Positions 25,101 through 35,500 of a DNA stretch of 64,000 nt are shown piece by piece; the stretch's first letter is position 1, and each line of letters begins with the position of its first letter. Made by a program: the position numbers and the translations under genes. The stretch is taken from assembly GCF_000004195.4 (NCBI RefSeq), contig NC_030678.2, forward strand, positions 152,745,547 to 152,809,546, written 5' to 3'. The notes beneath the pieces are model-generated. The model was not told the DNA's origin. It did no database searches and was given only the letters and a program-made list of their open reading frames with translations. The stretch comes from Xenopus tropicalis. Taxonomy: Eukaryota > Chordata > Amphibia > Anura > Pipidae.

Positions 25101-28091
25101 AGTGCATTGTAAGGATGCCAGGAGCATGGGCAGTTGAAGCTGATTTGTCCCCATTGTTGTGCATGGGTAAATATGGTAGCTGCAGCTGAAAAATGCCAGG
25201 GTTACTTAGCTGCTACATTGATGCATAAAAGCGATTAAAAATAAAGTAAGGACATTTTGAAATACAAACCGGATTCCAAAAAAGTTGGGACACTAAACAA
25301 ATTGTGAATAAAAACTGAACGCAATGATGTGGAGGTGCCATGTTGATTCAGAATTTCATGGTGTCAACAAATCCCAAAAAAGTTGGGACAAGGCCATTTT
25401 CACCACTGTGTGGCATCTCCCCTTCTTCTTACAACACTCAACAGACGTCTGGGGACCGAGGAGACCAGTTTCTCAAGTTTAGGAATAGGAATGCTCTCCC
25501 ATTCTTGTCTAATACAGGCCTCTAACTGTTCAATCGTCTTGGGCCTTCTTTGTCGCACCTTCCTCTTTATGATGCGCCAAATGTTCTCTATAGGTGAAAG
25601 ATCTGGACTGCAGACTGGCCATTTCAGTACCCGGATCCTTCTCCTACGCAGCCATGATGTTGTGATTAATGCAGAATGTGGTCTGGCATTATCTTGTTGA
25701 AAAATGCAGGGTCTTCCCTGAAAGAGATGAAGTCTGGATGGGAGCATATGTTGTTCTAGAACCTGAATATATTTTTCTGCATTGATGCTGCCTTGTTGTC
25801 CTTGTCCTCTTTGGTCCGGATGACATAGCGTCCCAGATTTCCAAAAAGAACTTCGAATCGTGACCACAGAACAGTCTTCCATTTTGCCACACTCCATTTT
25901 AAATGATCCCTGGCCCAGTGAAAACGCCTGAGCTTGTGGATCTTACTTAGAAATGGCTTATTCTTTGCACTGTAGAGTTTCAGCTGGCAACGGCGGATGG
26001 CACGGTGGATTGTGTTCACTGACAATGGTTTCTGGAAGTATTCCTGAGCCCATTCTGTGATTTCCTTTACAGTAGCATTCCTGTTTGTGGTGCAGTGTCG
26101 TTTAAGGGCCCGGAGATCACGGGCATCCAGTATGGTTTTACGGCCTTGACCCTTACGCACAGAGATTGTTCCAGATTCTCTGAATCTTCAGATGATGTTA
26201 TGCACAGTTGATGATGATAGATGCAAAATCTTTGCAATTTTTCGCTGGGTAACACCTTTCTGATATTGCTCCACTATCTTTCTGCGCAACATTGTGGGAA
26301 TTGGTGATCCTCTACCCATCTTGGCTTCTGAGAGACACTGCAACTCTGAGAAGCTCTTTTTATACCCAATCATGTTGCCAATTGACCTAATTAGTGTTAT
26401 TTGGTCTTCCAGCTCTTCGTTATGCTCCAGCCTCTTATTGCTACTTGTCCCAACTTTTTTGGGATTTGTTGACACCATGAAATTCTGAATCAACATATTT
26501 TTCCCTTAAAATGGTACATTTTCTCAGTTTAAACTTTTGTTCCGTGATTTATGTTCTATTCTGAATAAATTATTAGAAGTTGGCACCTCCACATCATTGC
26601 ATTCAGTTTTTATTTACAATTTGTTTAGTGTCCCAACTTTTTTGGAATCCGGTTTGTATTAATTTAAGACAAATTAAAAGAAAATTAATTTCTGTTTGAG
26701 AGCAAGTTAGTAAATTTGAACTACCCCTGTAGCTGGCTGTTAAATGGCTGTTCTAGTTTTGTCTCAGAGAATCAAGAGTCAGCCTGGAGCCAAAAGTCAA
26801 AAGTATCATAAACTGCAATGCAGTAGTCTTAAATAGCCCTAAACTGATGAGAGTCTGTGTAAGGTCAAAATGTTTCTGTATCTCAGATTTACATGATTTA
26901 TCTGTAGATGGATACAGGTGTTAATTATCCACATTTGAGAGACCACAGCAAAATTCATAGATACATGGACTAGTTACATCAGGAAATGGGTCAGTCAGTT
27001 GGGTGACTGTAAGGTCGGCCTGTCTGTGACTGCATTAAGCAATCACTTTCAAGTTCAAATCACTTGCTATTTGGAGTTACATGTAGAAGAAAATGACTGG
27101 TCAATTACTAAAATCTTTGACATAAGGGACAGCTGACTTTATATAATTATACAAATAATGCAGTGTTACTGGAATAACTAGTTTGATTTCTTTTTGAACA
27201 GTAATCCATCATTTTTCAACGAAAGACCGTCGCATTCAAGCCATTCGGGAGATGAGTAGGATTTTGAAAATTGGTGGGCAGATCATGATTTACGTTTGGG
27301 CAATGGAGCAGAAAAAAAGAAAATTTGAGAAACAAGATATACTTGTTCCATGGCACCTGGAAGCTATTTCACCCAACACCACCTCTAGGAAACTATCTGT
27401 GGATCTATCAAGAAGTCCAAACAAGGACTCTAGCAAGGTGGTTATGGCTAAAGAATTACAGCAGAGGACTAAAAGTGCCTCGTTTGGGGGTGACAAGGCA
27501 GCTGGAAATATTTTTCGTTTCAAACTTTTATCAAGGTCTCTAGATTCAGGTTTAGATGTGAACAGTGATGGAGTGAGCAATAACAGAAAATCTGAACAGC
27601 CACAACCTAGAAGTTTTTTAAATCGCCTTGAAGATTTTCTACCAAAATCTATGCAAAATTTTGAGATAAATGTAATAAAAATGACTGAATCGCTCCTTTT
27701 CCCGCTGCACAACATGAGCAGTAGGGGCAATGGTGATGAACAAATCGGTAGTACGGAAGTTATCAAGGACTATAGTAAAGTTGCCTTACCAGATATGGTT
27801 TCCACTCATAACGACCAATCTAGAAAGGGTTCCCTGAACCAAAATCTTAGTACAAAACCTGCCAGTTCTTGTGCAGATAAATTGGAAAACAATGCCCAGC
27901 TGGATCGTGAGAATCATCTTGTCCCATCACATGGTAAAGGGGAGTGTTTTCGGTATTATCACATCTTCAGAAAGGGTGAACTAATTGAACTCATAGAAAA
28001 ATTTGTACCAGAACTCCATGTCGTGCAGACGTATTTTGATCATTCCAATTGGTGCGTGGTTGCTGAGAAAATTCACCTTTGGGAGATCTGA
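19023..28091 (+). CDS. trmt9b-like: TRMT9B (KIAA1456)-type tRNA methyltransferase, spliced CDS
   Basis: Joined exons 19023-19176, 20947-21120 and 27202-28091 encode 405 residues. The N-terminal 160 residues form a class I SAM methyltransferase of the Trm9/ALKBH8 wobble-uridine family. They contain H-V-H-x-V-Y near residue 12, Y-F-S-D then K-A-W-P near 24-34, the SAM loop D-I-G-C-G-N-G-K-Y near 50-58, V-G-C-D-Y as the acidic strand-2 motif near 69, C-D-x-L-x-L-P near 91, and V-I-H-H-F-S-T-K near 110, followed by I-Y-V-W-A-M-E-Q-K and E-K-Q-D-x-L-V-P-W. A low-complexity, Ser-rich linker of about 190 residues follows. The C-terminus (R-Y-Y-H-x-F-R-x-G-E-L ... N-W-C-V-V-A-E-K) matches the terminal block of TRMT9B, which ALKBH8 and yeast Trm9 lack. 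By family knowledge such enzymes act with TRMT112; activity of TRMT9B itself is less certain. The start has a good Kozak context (G at -3, G at +4). Human TRMT9B is about 454 residues, so the linker is shorter here. It may be an ohnologue rather than the direct orthologue. Confidence 0.88.
19405..19535. repeat. Fold-back element in intron 2
   Basis: Two arms of about 38 bp around 19411-19447 and 19470-19508 are imperfect inverted copies sharing 'gaagtccctctgctt', separated by about 20 bp. Predicted to form a long hairpin. Family unknown. Confidence 0.6.
20038..20420. mobile_element. T2-related MITE abutting a second T2
   Basis: The right half matches, in reverse, the left part of the T2 element at 53109 (shared 'atagacctttct' and 'aagcttacttagttt' blocks) and ends CCTTTCATTTCCTTTAA at 20420. 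The left end is TTAAAG near 20038. It shares the TTAA at 20417 with the next element. Confidence 0.6.
20417..20840. mobile_element. T2-type MITE, palindromic (TTAAAGGAACAGTAACACC end)
   Basis: Left terminus at 20417. The right end near 20815-20840 is an imperfect inverted copy ('tttggtgttactgttcattt'). The interior is partly self-complementary. The same family is at 44511-44935. In intron 2, ending about 100 bp before coding exon 2. Confidence 0.75.
20947..21120 (+). CDS. trmt9b-like: trmt9b-like coding exon 2 (SAM-binding core)
   Basis: Acceptor 'ttacttccag' at 20946, donor GGAG/GTAATT at 21120. Encodes the C-G-N-G-K-Y SAM loop through D-A-V-L-S-I-G. 174 nt, entering at phase 1 and leaving at phase 1, so skipping it would keep frame but delete the SAM-binding core. 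Confidence 0.9.
21208..22150. mobile_element. T2-type MITE with GC-rich internal minisatellite
   Basis: Left end TTAAAGGAGAAGGAAAGG at 21208; right end 'gactttccttgtcctttaa' at 22150. Outer sequence matches the T2 copy at 53109-53563. Between about 21620 and 21880 there are three to four degenerate tandem units of roughly 65-90 bp beginning 'tgtgctgacaagaggcga'. Open frames on both strands here follow the G+C bias and are not genes. In intron 3. Confidence 0.75.
22196..22406. mobile_element. MITE fragment, TGCATCCCTA family
   Basis: The right terminus 'tttggtgcatcccta' closes at 22406. Repeated 'ggattcggc' type inverted motifs match the complete copy at 32931-33169. The left terminus is absent. 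Confidence 0.7.
22890..23216. mobile_element. Nonautonomous hAT-like element, 'ttaaggtggcca' end (copy 1)
   Basis: Begins TTAAGGTGGCC and ends 'tatggccagcttt'. It has a strong internal inverted repeat around 'aggagGTAGAAAcaatagga'/'ctacctcct' and is highly similar along its length to the copy at 40211-40552. In intron 3. Confidence 0.8.
23640..24655 (+). pseudogene. CR1-like non-LTR retrotransposon fragment (endonuclease and RT parts)
   Basis: Conceptual translation around 23797-24015 gives the end of an EEP endonuclease: a G-N-F-N-type strand, L-L-D-L-V-L-S-N-N, and an S-D-H near 24000-24010. Around 24200-24650 it gives the N-terminal part of a reverse transcriptase: P-G-S-D-G-V, then S-P-V-F-K-K-G, and a frame from 24401 with Q-H-G-F-M and V-D-V-I-Y-L-E-V-F-N-T-V-P. 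The catalytic Asp region of RT motif A is altered, several stops and frame changes interrupt it, and it lacks the F/YxDD box. Dead copy, in intron 3. Confidence 0.75.
24671..24986. mobile_element. MITE, 'ggtatgggatcc' family, full length
   Basis: Runs from 'caggtgtcgaaccccttatcc' to 'aagggatccaatacctg', including all internal blocks of the family. It lies directly after the LINE fragment. Confidence 0.75.
25265..26656 (-). mobile_element. Tc1/mariner transposon with IR/DR ends, inactive
   Basis: Flanked by TA at 25263-25264 and 26657-26658. The outer termini (CAAACCGGATTCC…/…GGAATCCGGTTTG) are exact inverted repeats. Each side also has an inner copy of the 'aaaaaagttgggaca' direct repeat, near 25375 and 26447, giving the IR/DR arrangement known for some fish and frog Tc1-like elements. 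The left arm spaces its repeats about 100 bp apart, the right about 180 bp, so the left arm has lost sequence. Total about 1.39 kb, shorter than the usual 1.6 kb. In intron 3, antisense to the gene. Confidence 0.88.
25400..26310 (-). pseudogene. Tc1-like transposase pseudogene
   Basis: Reads from M-G-R-G-S (near 26320) through a helix-turn-helix DNA-binding domain (Q-R-K-I-A-K-I-L), a second DNA-binding region (T-V-K-E-I-T-E-W) and a DDE domain with D-N-A-R-P-H, then D-L-S-P-I-E-N-I-W. The last two acidic residues are spaced as in DD34E. It is broken three ways: an in-frame TGA near 26185; loss of the segment holding the first catalytic Asp; and a frame change near 25835 with loss of the usual 'Q-R-S-V…M-V-W-G' block. 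It cannot encode active transposase. Confidence 0.85.
27202..28091 (+). CDS. trmt9b-like: trmt9b-like last coding exon (linker and C-terminal block)
   Basis: Acceptor 'tttttgaacag' at 27201. Starts with V-I-H-H-F-S-T-K and runs to a TGA at 28089-28091, giving 295 residues in one exon. The last third of the methyltransferase fold is followed directly by the disordered Ser/Lys/Asn-rich linker and the conserved tail. An antisense frame at 27290-27766 is a shadow. Confidence 0.9.
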
Positions 28092-28264
28092 CCATCTTTT
28101 TACAGACAAGTGTTTTATCTTAGTGTATTTATTTTTTTAGTTGCTGGTAGCTAGTTTATGTGTTTTTATATTTAGGTTTAAATTAATACAGTCTTTTTTA
28201 ATAATATTAAAAATAAAGATTTTTTACTGTAGTGGTTTTAAAAAACTTTTTTCAGATAAATAAA
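28092..28264 (+). terminator. trmt9b-like 3' UTR with two AATAAA signals
   Basis: AATAAA at 28212-28217 and 28259-28264, the second followed within about 30 nt by T/GT-rich sequence. A short 3' UTR of about 140-190 nt is implied. Human TRMT9B has a long 3' UTR, so more distal sites may also be used. Confidence 0.6.
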
Positions 28265-30840
28265 AACATGGCAATGCTAGGAGTTTGTCTTTTTTTAAAT
28301 GGTTAGGGACCAGTAGAATGCAGTAGAATGTGCTGTATGATGCAGAGCATCAATCATATTGTTTAGGGTTGTTTTGGGTTTTGGCCTATTTCCAGCTCCA
28401 ATATGTAAAAACATCCATTATTATCTAAATTGTATTAGTTTTCTAGTGAAATAAATACTTTAAAGATGTATGTGAGATGGATGTGCAGGGCAAATAACTG
28501 ACATTTGTGTTTTTAAATCTGCGTTTGTATTTTATATGGAATCAGCTATTCTTTAACAATTGGAACCAAGGTACTTTGTAAGGTAGATTTTATGACATAA
28601 AGGGGGTAAGCAGTTAATAGGTCAACTAAAATCTCCCTAGCAAATTAATACCTGTGCTGGTATAGATTAATGGCATTGCTTTAAATTATGTGCAGACTCC
28701 TGATGTCTAGGCTCTACAACAGTGATCCCCAACAGGTGGTTCACAAACAACCCCCTTGGATGTTGTTCCCAGTGGTCTTAAAGCAGGTGCTTATTTTTAA
28801 ATTCCTGTCTTGGAGGAAAGTTTTGGTTGCATAAAAAACTGGCGTACTGCCAATGCCACCTGTAGGCTGCCAGTCCACATAGGGGCTTCCAAATAGCCAA
28901 TCACAGCCCATATTTGGCACCCCCAGGAACTTTTAATGCAACTCTTTTTACATTTGGATGTGGCTCACAGGTTAAAAAAGGTTGAGAACCTCTGCTGTAG
29001 AGTTTTTCCTTAATGGCCCAGATTATCGGGCCCTGTAAGTGGAATAGCCACAACTGTAAAAAGTATATCCCTCTATATTTCCTTTGCAGTGATGCAGATT
29101 TCTGTATTTGGAGTATGGGTCAGTTGGTTAAGTAGTGATATTCTTAACACATGAACACATCATTGATTTACAAATAACAAAGGGCTTGAACCTTTGTCAC
29201 CATCAGCATTCATTTGAGCATTCATTTTAGCCACAGTTTACTGAGCTTCTCTCTACAGCAATCTCCTCTTAAGCAGGTTTTCCTTGGAAAGATATTGAAG
29301 AGTAAGCTAGTTTTATCTGTGCAGAAAATGCACACCTGTGATGGTGAACGGATTTGTCGTTCTAACTTGTGATATTGTCAATATCAACACTTTCACCAGC
29401 CTTTGGTAGGAGTGGAGTGAACAAGAAAGCATCTAATGGGTGCCTCCTACCAGGAAAGGCTAAAATTTAACCAAAAGAGTTTGCAGATGCACATTTTGTT
29501 GTTGCTTCATCAAGGTGATAGATTGACAGCGAAATGTGCATTGGTGAACTTGAAAATGTAACAGGCCAGGCAGCACAGAATCTAATTTATTGTGTCCAGG
29601 TATCACTTAGTTGTGACCACTGTATCGGATATAGCTTCAGCACTTCCAGATGGAAGAATGCATGATCAGTAACGTCTCTTTATTGTGCTGAGGAAATTTG
29701 AATTTGGGAACTACTAATAGGTATTCAGATCTTAATTTTAAATTAACAAAAGGAGGTTGTGATTACAAGTAAGACCTCCAAGTTAGGGTGCCAAGGGATT
29801 TGAAAACATTAGTAGTAGTACACTATCCAAAGAAAAGGAACTTTAGCATTTAAGTCCAGTACACTGGCAACATCAAATTTCCCATAACAAACACAGGAGT
29901 ATGCATACTAGAGTAACTTTAGGAATTAAAAGGAAGCTGTAAAGTAGAGATGGACAATTAATGAAAAAAAGAAAGGAAAAAAGAAAGAAAAAGAGTATTT
30001 AAGAAGTTAATGAAGGGAGAAAGAAACCGAGCTTGCAGAGTACAGGGGCGATAACAAATGATTATATAAGAAAGTGGGACATTACAACCCACAAAAGCAG
30101 AGTCCAATATTGCAGGATCGAAAGCAGTTTAGTATATCAATATAGTGTATTCCTAGGACCCTGGAGTGATCTGATCAAGGTACATTCTGGTTAGGTATCC
30201 GGCTTCAGCCAATCAATTTGGTACACTGGAGAGGGGTGCAGTCTGTTAATATAGGATCCATTGCACACCTTTTGGAATTAGGTCGAGCAGCCCCTTACTG
30301 TATATACTTCACTCCACTAGTTCTGTCCAGAAGTATAGGGGGCGAATGGCATTTCATTTTATAACTAATTATTTGTTTTCTTGTAAAACAGCATGAATTA
30401 AGGACAGTCTTATTCCACAAGAAAAAAATCTGAAGTGGTATTCATACATGTATTGCAAATGTCAAGAAAAGAGGGGTTGATTCTGTACAGCAGAACTAAA
30501 AAAAAAAAAAGTCAAAGCACTCAAGGTTCTTCTTAATAAGGCACTGTTCTCCAGCGGCACAGCGTTCTTTGCCAAGTTAAAAAAAAAAATCGCCAAGCTG
30601 TACAATGTCGCTTTCCTACCATTCCACACTCTCCAGTTAAACCAAGACCGTAATTCTGAGCACAAAACCCGATCCAAGTATTGTGCATGTACATCAAAGA
30701 ACAGACAGAAACAGTCTTCAGTGTGCTGATCTCTTCACTTAATGCTTCCGGCTAAAGTTTGCAAATGCTCTAAAGTATTTGTCTGACATCATCAAATTGA
30801 ATATGGTGGCTGCAATGGTGACAACTTGCAAGAACTTCAT
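28265..30840. other. Intergenic between convergent genes
   Basis: Apart from the hAT-like MITE at 28720-28994, nothing recognised. No frame with domain support on either strand. Confidence 0.4.
28720..28994. mobile_element. hAT-like MITE
   Basis: Starts CAGTGATCCCCAAC and ends 'ggttgagaacctctg'. These are imperfect inverted termini of the kind seen in vertebrate hAT elements. A clear 8-bp target duplication is not visible. Confidence 0.65.
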
Positions 30841-30844
30841 CCAC

Positions 30845-31610
30845 TACTTTGATATGAAGAATAGCCTAGAAAAACTACTTAACCTCAGGTAACGGCCCAC
30901 TGCAACTGGAAAAGTGTTCACAGAGCTGATGTTTATGTCTTATGTCTAGCCCTCACTATAAGAAATGAAGGAATTGCTTTACAGAGCACTGCTGTCGTGC
31001 TCACAATCATGGCTCATTAAAGCATATGGCCTGTAGTTTGGAAACCTGTTGTGCTGAGCAGACTGCCAGGAGGAAGGTCACCTCCCATGTAAGATATCTG
31101 ATGTCGCACAACTTGGGTGGTTTAAATGGCTCACACTATAGTGCTATGAGGTCCCAAGGTGAAGTAGGATCTTTGAATGGTGGCTTGATATAAAGGACTG
31201 CCTGGAAAATCTGTTTAATCTAAGGTAACCGGGCCCACTGTACTTGGAAGAGTGTTGACAGAGCTGATGTTTGTTTCTTTAGAGCGGCTAAAGCTGGCCA
31301 TACACGGGCAGATCCACTCGCTTGGCGACGTCGCCAAGCGAGCAGATCTTCACCCGATATCCCCACCTACTGGTGGGCGATATCAGGGAGGCATGGAGGC
31401 GAATTCGATAGTTTGGCCCAGGGGCCAAACAATCAAATTCTACACGTGGCAATGGGGCAGTCGGTTCGGGGACCACATCAACGAGCCGATGTTTATGTCT
31501 TAAGAGTGGTTAAGCTGAGACCCTTGTCTAGCCCTCACTATAAGAAATGAAGGAATTGCTTTACAGAGCAATGCTGTCATGCTCACAATCATGGCTCATT
31601 AGCGGTGATA
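30845..31610. repeat. Local direct duplication, second copy split by a MITE fragment
   Basis: Segment A (about 30845-31018) recurs as segment B (about 31180-31286 plus 31488-31605). The distal parts are nearly identical over about 90 bp (both contain 'ctcactataagaaatgaagg'); the proximal parts are roughly 80% alike by eye. Between the halves of B lies 31287-31487, related to the 17529 MITE family. Confidence 0.75.
31287..31487. mobile_element. Truncated MITE related to 17529-17836
   Basis: Starts 'taaagctggccatacacggg', has an internal 'cgcttggcgacgtcgccaag' palindrome and 'tggcccaggggcca', then breaks off at the 'cggggaccacatcaacga' block that is central in the 17529 copy. Confidence 0.7.
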
Positions 31611-31676
31611 TTTATGTTGTGTATTTTGATTTACTCTAGAAATGTATACCATTATTTTATACAACCTCAAAGTTGG

Positions 31677-31682
31677 TTTATT
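31677..31682 (-). terminator. Candidate poly(A) signal of rfc3
   Basis: AATAAA on the minus strand, the first I see downstream of the rfc3 stop (about 700 nt). It implies a 3' UTR containing the long T/A tract near 32252. No transcript evidence, so tentative. Confidence 0.35.
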
Positions 31683-32376
31683 CAATTAAAGTCCATAGAA
31701 CTAATAAGACAGTCTTGAGTAACAAATTGTCCACCGTGCAACAGCCCTAAAAAGGAGGAAGAATGCTGAACGGAGGCCATGATCCCTTCACAGTTGTTAA
31801 CAAAACAGGTATTTAATATTTAACATGTACAAGGAATGATTCACACAATGAATATTTTTCACATAAATATTGTATGTTGTATTTAACATAACCTGTAAAG
31901 GAAAGCAATAGTCAGGAGAGGACAGATGAAGTTTTTTTTAAACACACAAAATCTCCAAATGCACTACTGCGCTATTGTAACAACCAGATGAGGGAATGTA
32001 ATCTGACAAATTCATTTAAGGTGGATACAAGAAGCATTTTGCCAGCAATAATTGCTTGTGGCTGGAAACCACCAGAATAAAATCCCAGAGCTGAATACAG
32101 GTCAAACAGTTATAGGCAGCACTCCAATAGTGCAGATGCCACCTATTAGACACAGACAGGGGACATTTCCATGGTGATGTTGCCCGTTCATTACTGCAGT
32201 TAGCTATACTGCATTGGGTCAAAAACAAAAGAAGGTTCTATTACTGTACATTTTTTTTTTTTTTTTTTTACACATCAAAAATTATGTACAAAATACAACA
32301 CTGCAGAATATAATTTCTGTTTTTATCATTATATGTAAACAGAGTACTTGACCCTGACAGACTAATACACAGTGTA

Positions 32377-32568
32377 TTAGAACATCATAGCTTCTAGCCC
32401 ATCCTCCATGAACCTCTTGTACAAGGCCATAAACTTTGCTACAAATGCTTCCAGGTGATAGATGGCTTTGCTGCCGAGTTGCAGTCGATGTTCGTAGTAG
32501 GCAGCCATCTGCGCCACGTCACATTTCAGCTGTCCATCGCAGTTATTTAGCAACTCTGATAACAAGCA
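32377..32568 (-). CDS. rfc3: rfc3 exon 9 (terminal)
   Basis: 63 residues from C-L-L-S-E-L-L-N-N-C-D to G-L-E-A-M-M-F, then TAA at 32379-32377. This is the C-terminal oligomerisation collar. Acceptor 'tttacctttcag'. Confidence 0.96.
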   Translation of the reverse strand, partial: CLLSELLNNCDGQLKCDVAQMAAYYEHRLQLGSKAIYHLEAFVAKFMALYKRFMEDGLEAMMF

Positions 32569-35500
32569 CTGAAAGGTAAATACAGTACAAATCAGACTAA
32601 AGACAGACAAAAACTATGAGTACACACTAAAAATATTTAATGTTGTAGGTAGATCAAAACTAAGTAACATACCTTGATTATGATTTCTGGTGGGATACAG
32701 TGAGTCAAAAGCTCATAAAGCCGCCCACGAACCTCAAGCAACCTGATACAAAAGAATTGTAATTATATAAAAGTTATATAAGTTTCAGAACAGCTAACAT
32801 AATATAAAGTATGAATTCTGCACTGTTAGACAATAGTGAAGAGTAAAGGCAGTAAAAATCATGGGATTGATGCTGTAGTTATTAAATTATCTCCTCAAAA
32901 TGAAAGATACACACACTGGTGCACCACAAGTAGGGATGCACTGAATGCAGCATTCGGTTCGGGATTTGGCCAAATCTATGATCCTGGCAGAACTGAATCA
33001 TTAAAATCATGTGACATATACATGGAATTGAAAAGTGTGGTTCTTTTTACGCCTTCCATACCTTAGTTTGCATGTGCTAACTAGTATTCGGTTCGGAATT
33101 CGGCTGAATCTTTCACAAAGGATTCAGGGTTTAGCCGAATCCCAAAATAGTGGATTTGGTGCATCCCTAGTCATAAGCTCAGCAAAACTTCTAAACAGGT
33201 GGTGACTGGCAGGAATACTCTGCATTTTATTATTGCCACTTTTTTACCAGGAAAAAATAAAATGGTTTTGCACCTATAGAACACCAGGCGTTTTGACGAT
33301 CAATACTGCCCTGTTTTATCAGCTGCTATTTTTGTTTGTTTGTTTTCATTTCTGGATAGCAATGGTGGACAAAATGTCCTGTGTGCCATTAGTCTTGGCC
33401 ATAAAGTGCTTCTGAAACCAACTTTTTTGGAACAGTGAAATACAAGCTGTTATTTACAACCCCAGGGTGCATTGAAAATCTGGTGCTCTGTGCAGAGATG
33501 CAGCACAGCCCTGTCCTTACCACCATGCGGTTAAGTACTGGCCCCTGATGGGGGCTGTGCCTCCTGTTACTCCCTAACAAACGTGCAAATGCAAAGTTTG
33601 CAGGTGGGGGAGGACGGCTATGTGCCTTCCCTGCCCAGCCCTTTAGCAAAAGAGAGTTGTCTAATACACACATACACAAATTAGGGAGGAAAAAGAAGCG
33701 AGAAGAAAATATTAAACCCTACTAAGCAAATTTAAGAAAAACAGGCAAAAATGTAAGATGTCTTTCCTACAGCCACTGGCGTGCAAATACCTACAATATA
33801 TAATCTTTGTCACCTTGCAGTAATGGCGGTTCTACTCATGACTTTTATGGTGTACTTTTTATTTCTAAATTAAACTGAACCAACAAATTTTTTTTTGTTG
33901 TAATATTGGTGTGTAGGTGCCCATCTCAGTGCATGAGTTTGAGCTTTCAGAAGGAGCCAGCACTGTGCAACAGAACTGATTTAAGATATTCTATTGTTTC
34001 TCATACTTCCAGGTAACTGGAGGAGTCCCAAGCAGGACTTGGATTTCTTACTACTGAGTGCTATTCTGGATGCTGCCCTCTTACTCCCTTCCCATTGTTC
34101 TGCTGATTGGCTGCTGGGGACGGGGGTGATATCACTTGAACTTGCAGCTCAGCAGTAAAGTGTGACTTAAGTTTATCAGAGCACAGGTCACATGGCTGTG
34201 GAAAAGAAGAATATGACAAGCTCCATGTAAAATTTCAAAATTAAATATTAAAAAATCTGTTTTTTGGAAAACAGATTTCAAAGCAGGATTTTGCTGGAGA
34301 AGCTCTATTAACTGATGTGTTTTGAAAAAAATGTTTTCCCATGACAGTACTCCTTAAGTTTGATTCTGACCAGGGCACTATCTACAAGGAACTTGTATTT
34401 TCTACCCACATCTGGGTAGCTTTGTGTCAGTACTATATCAAAAATGGATAATAAAGAAAGCATTCTTTCCCATTTAAGTTTTAGAGGCTTACCTCCACAG
34501 AAAATACACTCATCCACCTAAACCTAGAAAAAACACAGGCTTTGTAATTACTTGTGATCAATAAAAAAAAAAAAAAAAACACTCTTGCCTTTGCGGTGTC
34601 TGTTGGCTTACAATGGCATTTGCGGTCTCTTTAACATATACCTCCCAATCTGTTTCAGGCAAATCTTGGTCTGCAGAAAAGGGGTACCTGAATATAACAA
34701 AAAAATACAAACAGTCTACTTATTTCAAAACACTTCTCACTGTTAAGAAACTGCAACAAAGCTAAAAATAAATGTACCATACACCATATTAAAAGTAGGG
34801 TTAATTACACTAGTAAGTGCACTTACTACCTTTCCAGAAAAATAGGAGTATTCAGTCTAGATATGAAATGCATGCCTGATATTACCTTTAGGTGCCTGTG
34901 ATAGATCTCTGCTACCATGGGTGACTAAGCTCTCTGAAATGCTTTTTCACCTGTAAAGAGAAATCGCTGGTGGAAAGACCTATGCACCTCTTCTGCAAGC
35001 AACTGTGCGCAACTTCGGAAAACAGAAGCGATGAGTAGGCCTTTCAACCAGCGATTCCCTTTGTTGCGAGTGTAAAGGCATTTTGAGAGATATTGGTCGC
35101 CCACAGTAGCAGAGATCTATTAAGGCCGATTAATCATTCTGTGGGACATTACTTTTACACCAGAGAACAACAGAGAACAGTTATCATACAATGGGTTTGA
35201 GTCGCTGTTGAGACTGCGACTGAGAGAGAGAGAAAGATGTGTAAAAGCATTCAAGGTGTAGTTCACCTTTAATTTACCCTTTATCGTGTTATAAAAGGTC
35301 CCATTCTTACAAACTTTCTAACATTGGTCCATATTTTCCCTGTTTTAAATTATTTGCCTTTCTGCTGTTTTCAGCTGGAGGCACTAAACTGTGCAGCCAA
35401 AACACTTTTGCTGCTGTGAAGCTACAATTTTATTGTACTTATTACTTAAATCTCTATACAGGCCCTGTCTTCCCATTCAAAGCCCTGCTTAGTTGCTAGG

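Larger units (their letters stand above)
15770..28264 (+). other. trmt9b-like: Gene span: trmt9b-like (promoter to poly(A) signals)
   Basis: Probable exon 1 ends 16072. Coding exons are 19023-19176, 20947-21120 and 27202-28091. Introns are 2913, 1770 and 6081 bp, all GT-AG. Exon phases join without disturbing the frame and the conserved SAM-binding motif is rebuilt across the first coding junction. Poly(A) signals lie at 28212 and 28259. Convergent with rfc3, whose 3' end is about 3.4 kb further right. Confidence 0.8.

Noticed and set aside
25265..26656. Intact Tc1 transposase gene
   Set aside because: Nonsense codon, missing first catalytic Asp and a frame change make it a pseudogene.
27290..27766. 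158-codon minus-strand frame opposite the last trmt9b-like exon
   Set aside because: Antisense shadow of a conserved coding exon with no own homology or signals.
32252..32272. Processed pseudogene tail or LINE tail at the T run near the rfc3 stop
   Set aside because: It lies in the expected rfc3 3' UTR and has no target duplication or upstream retrocopy.
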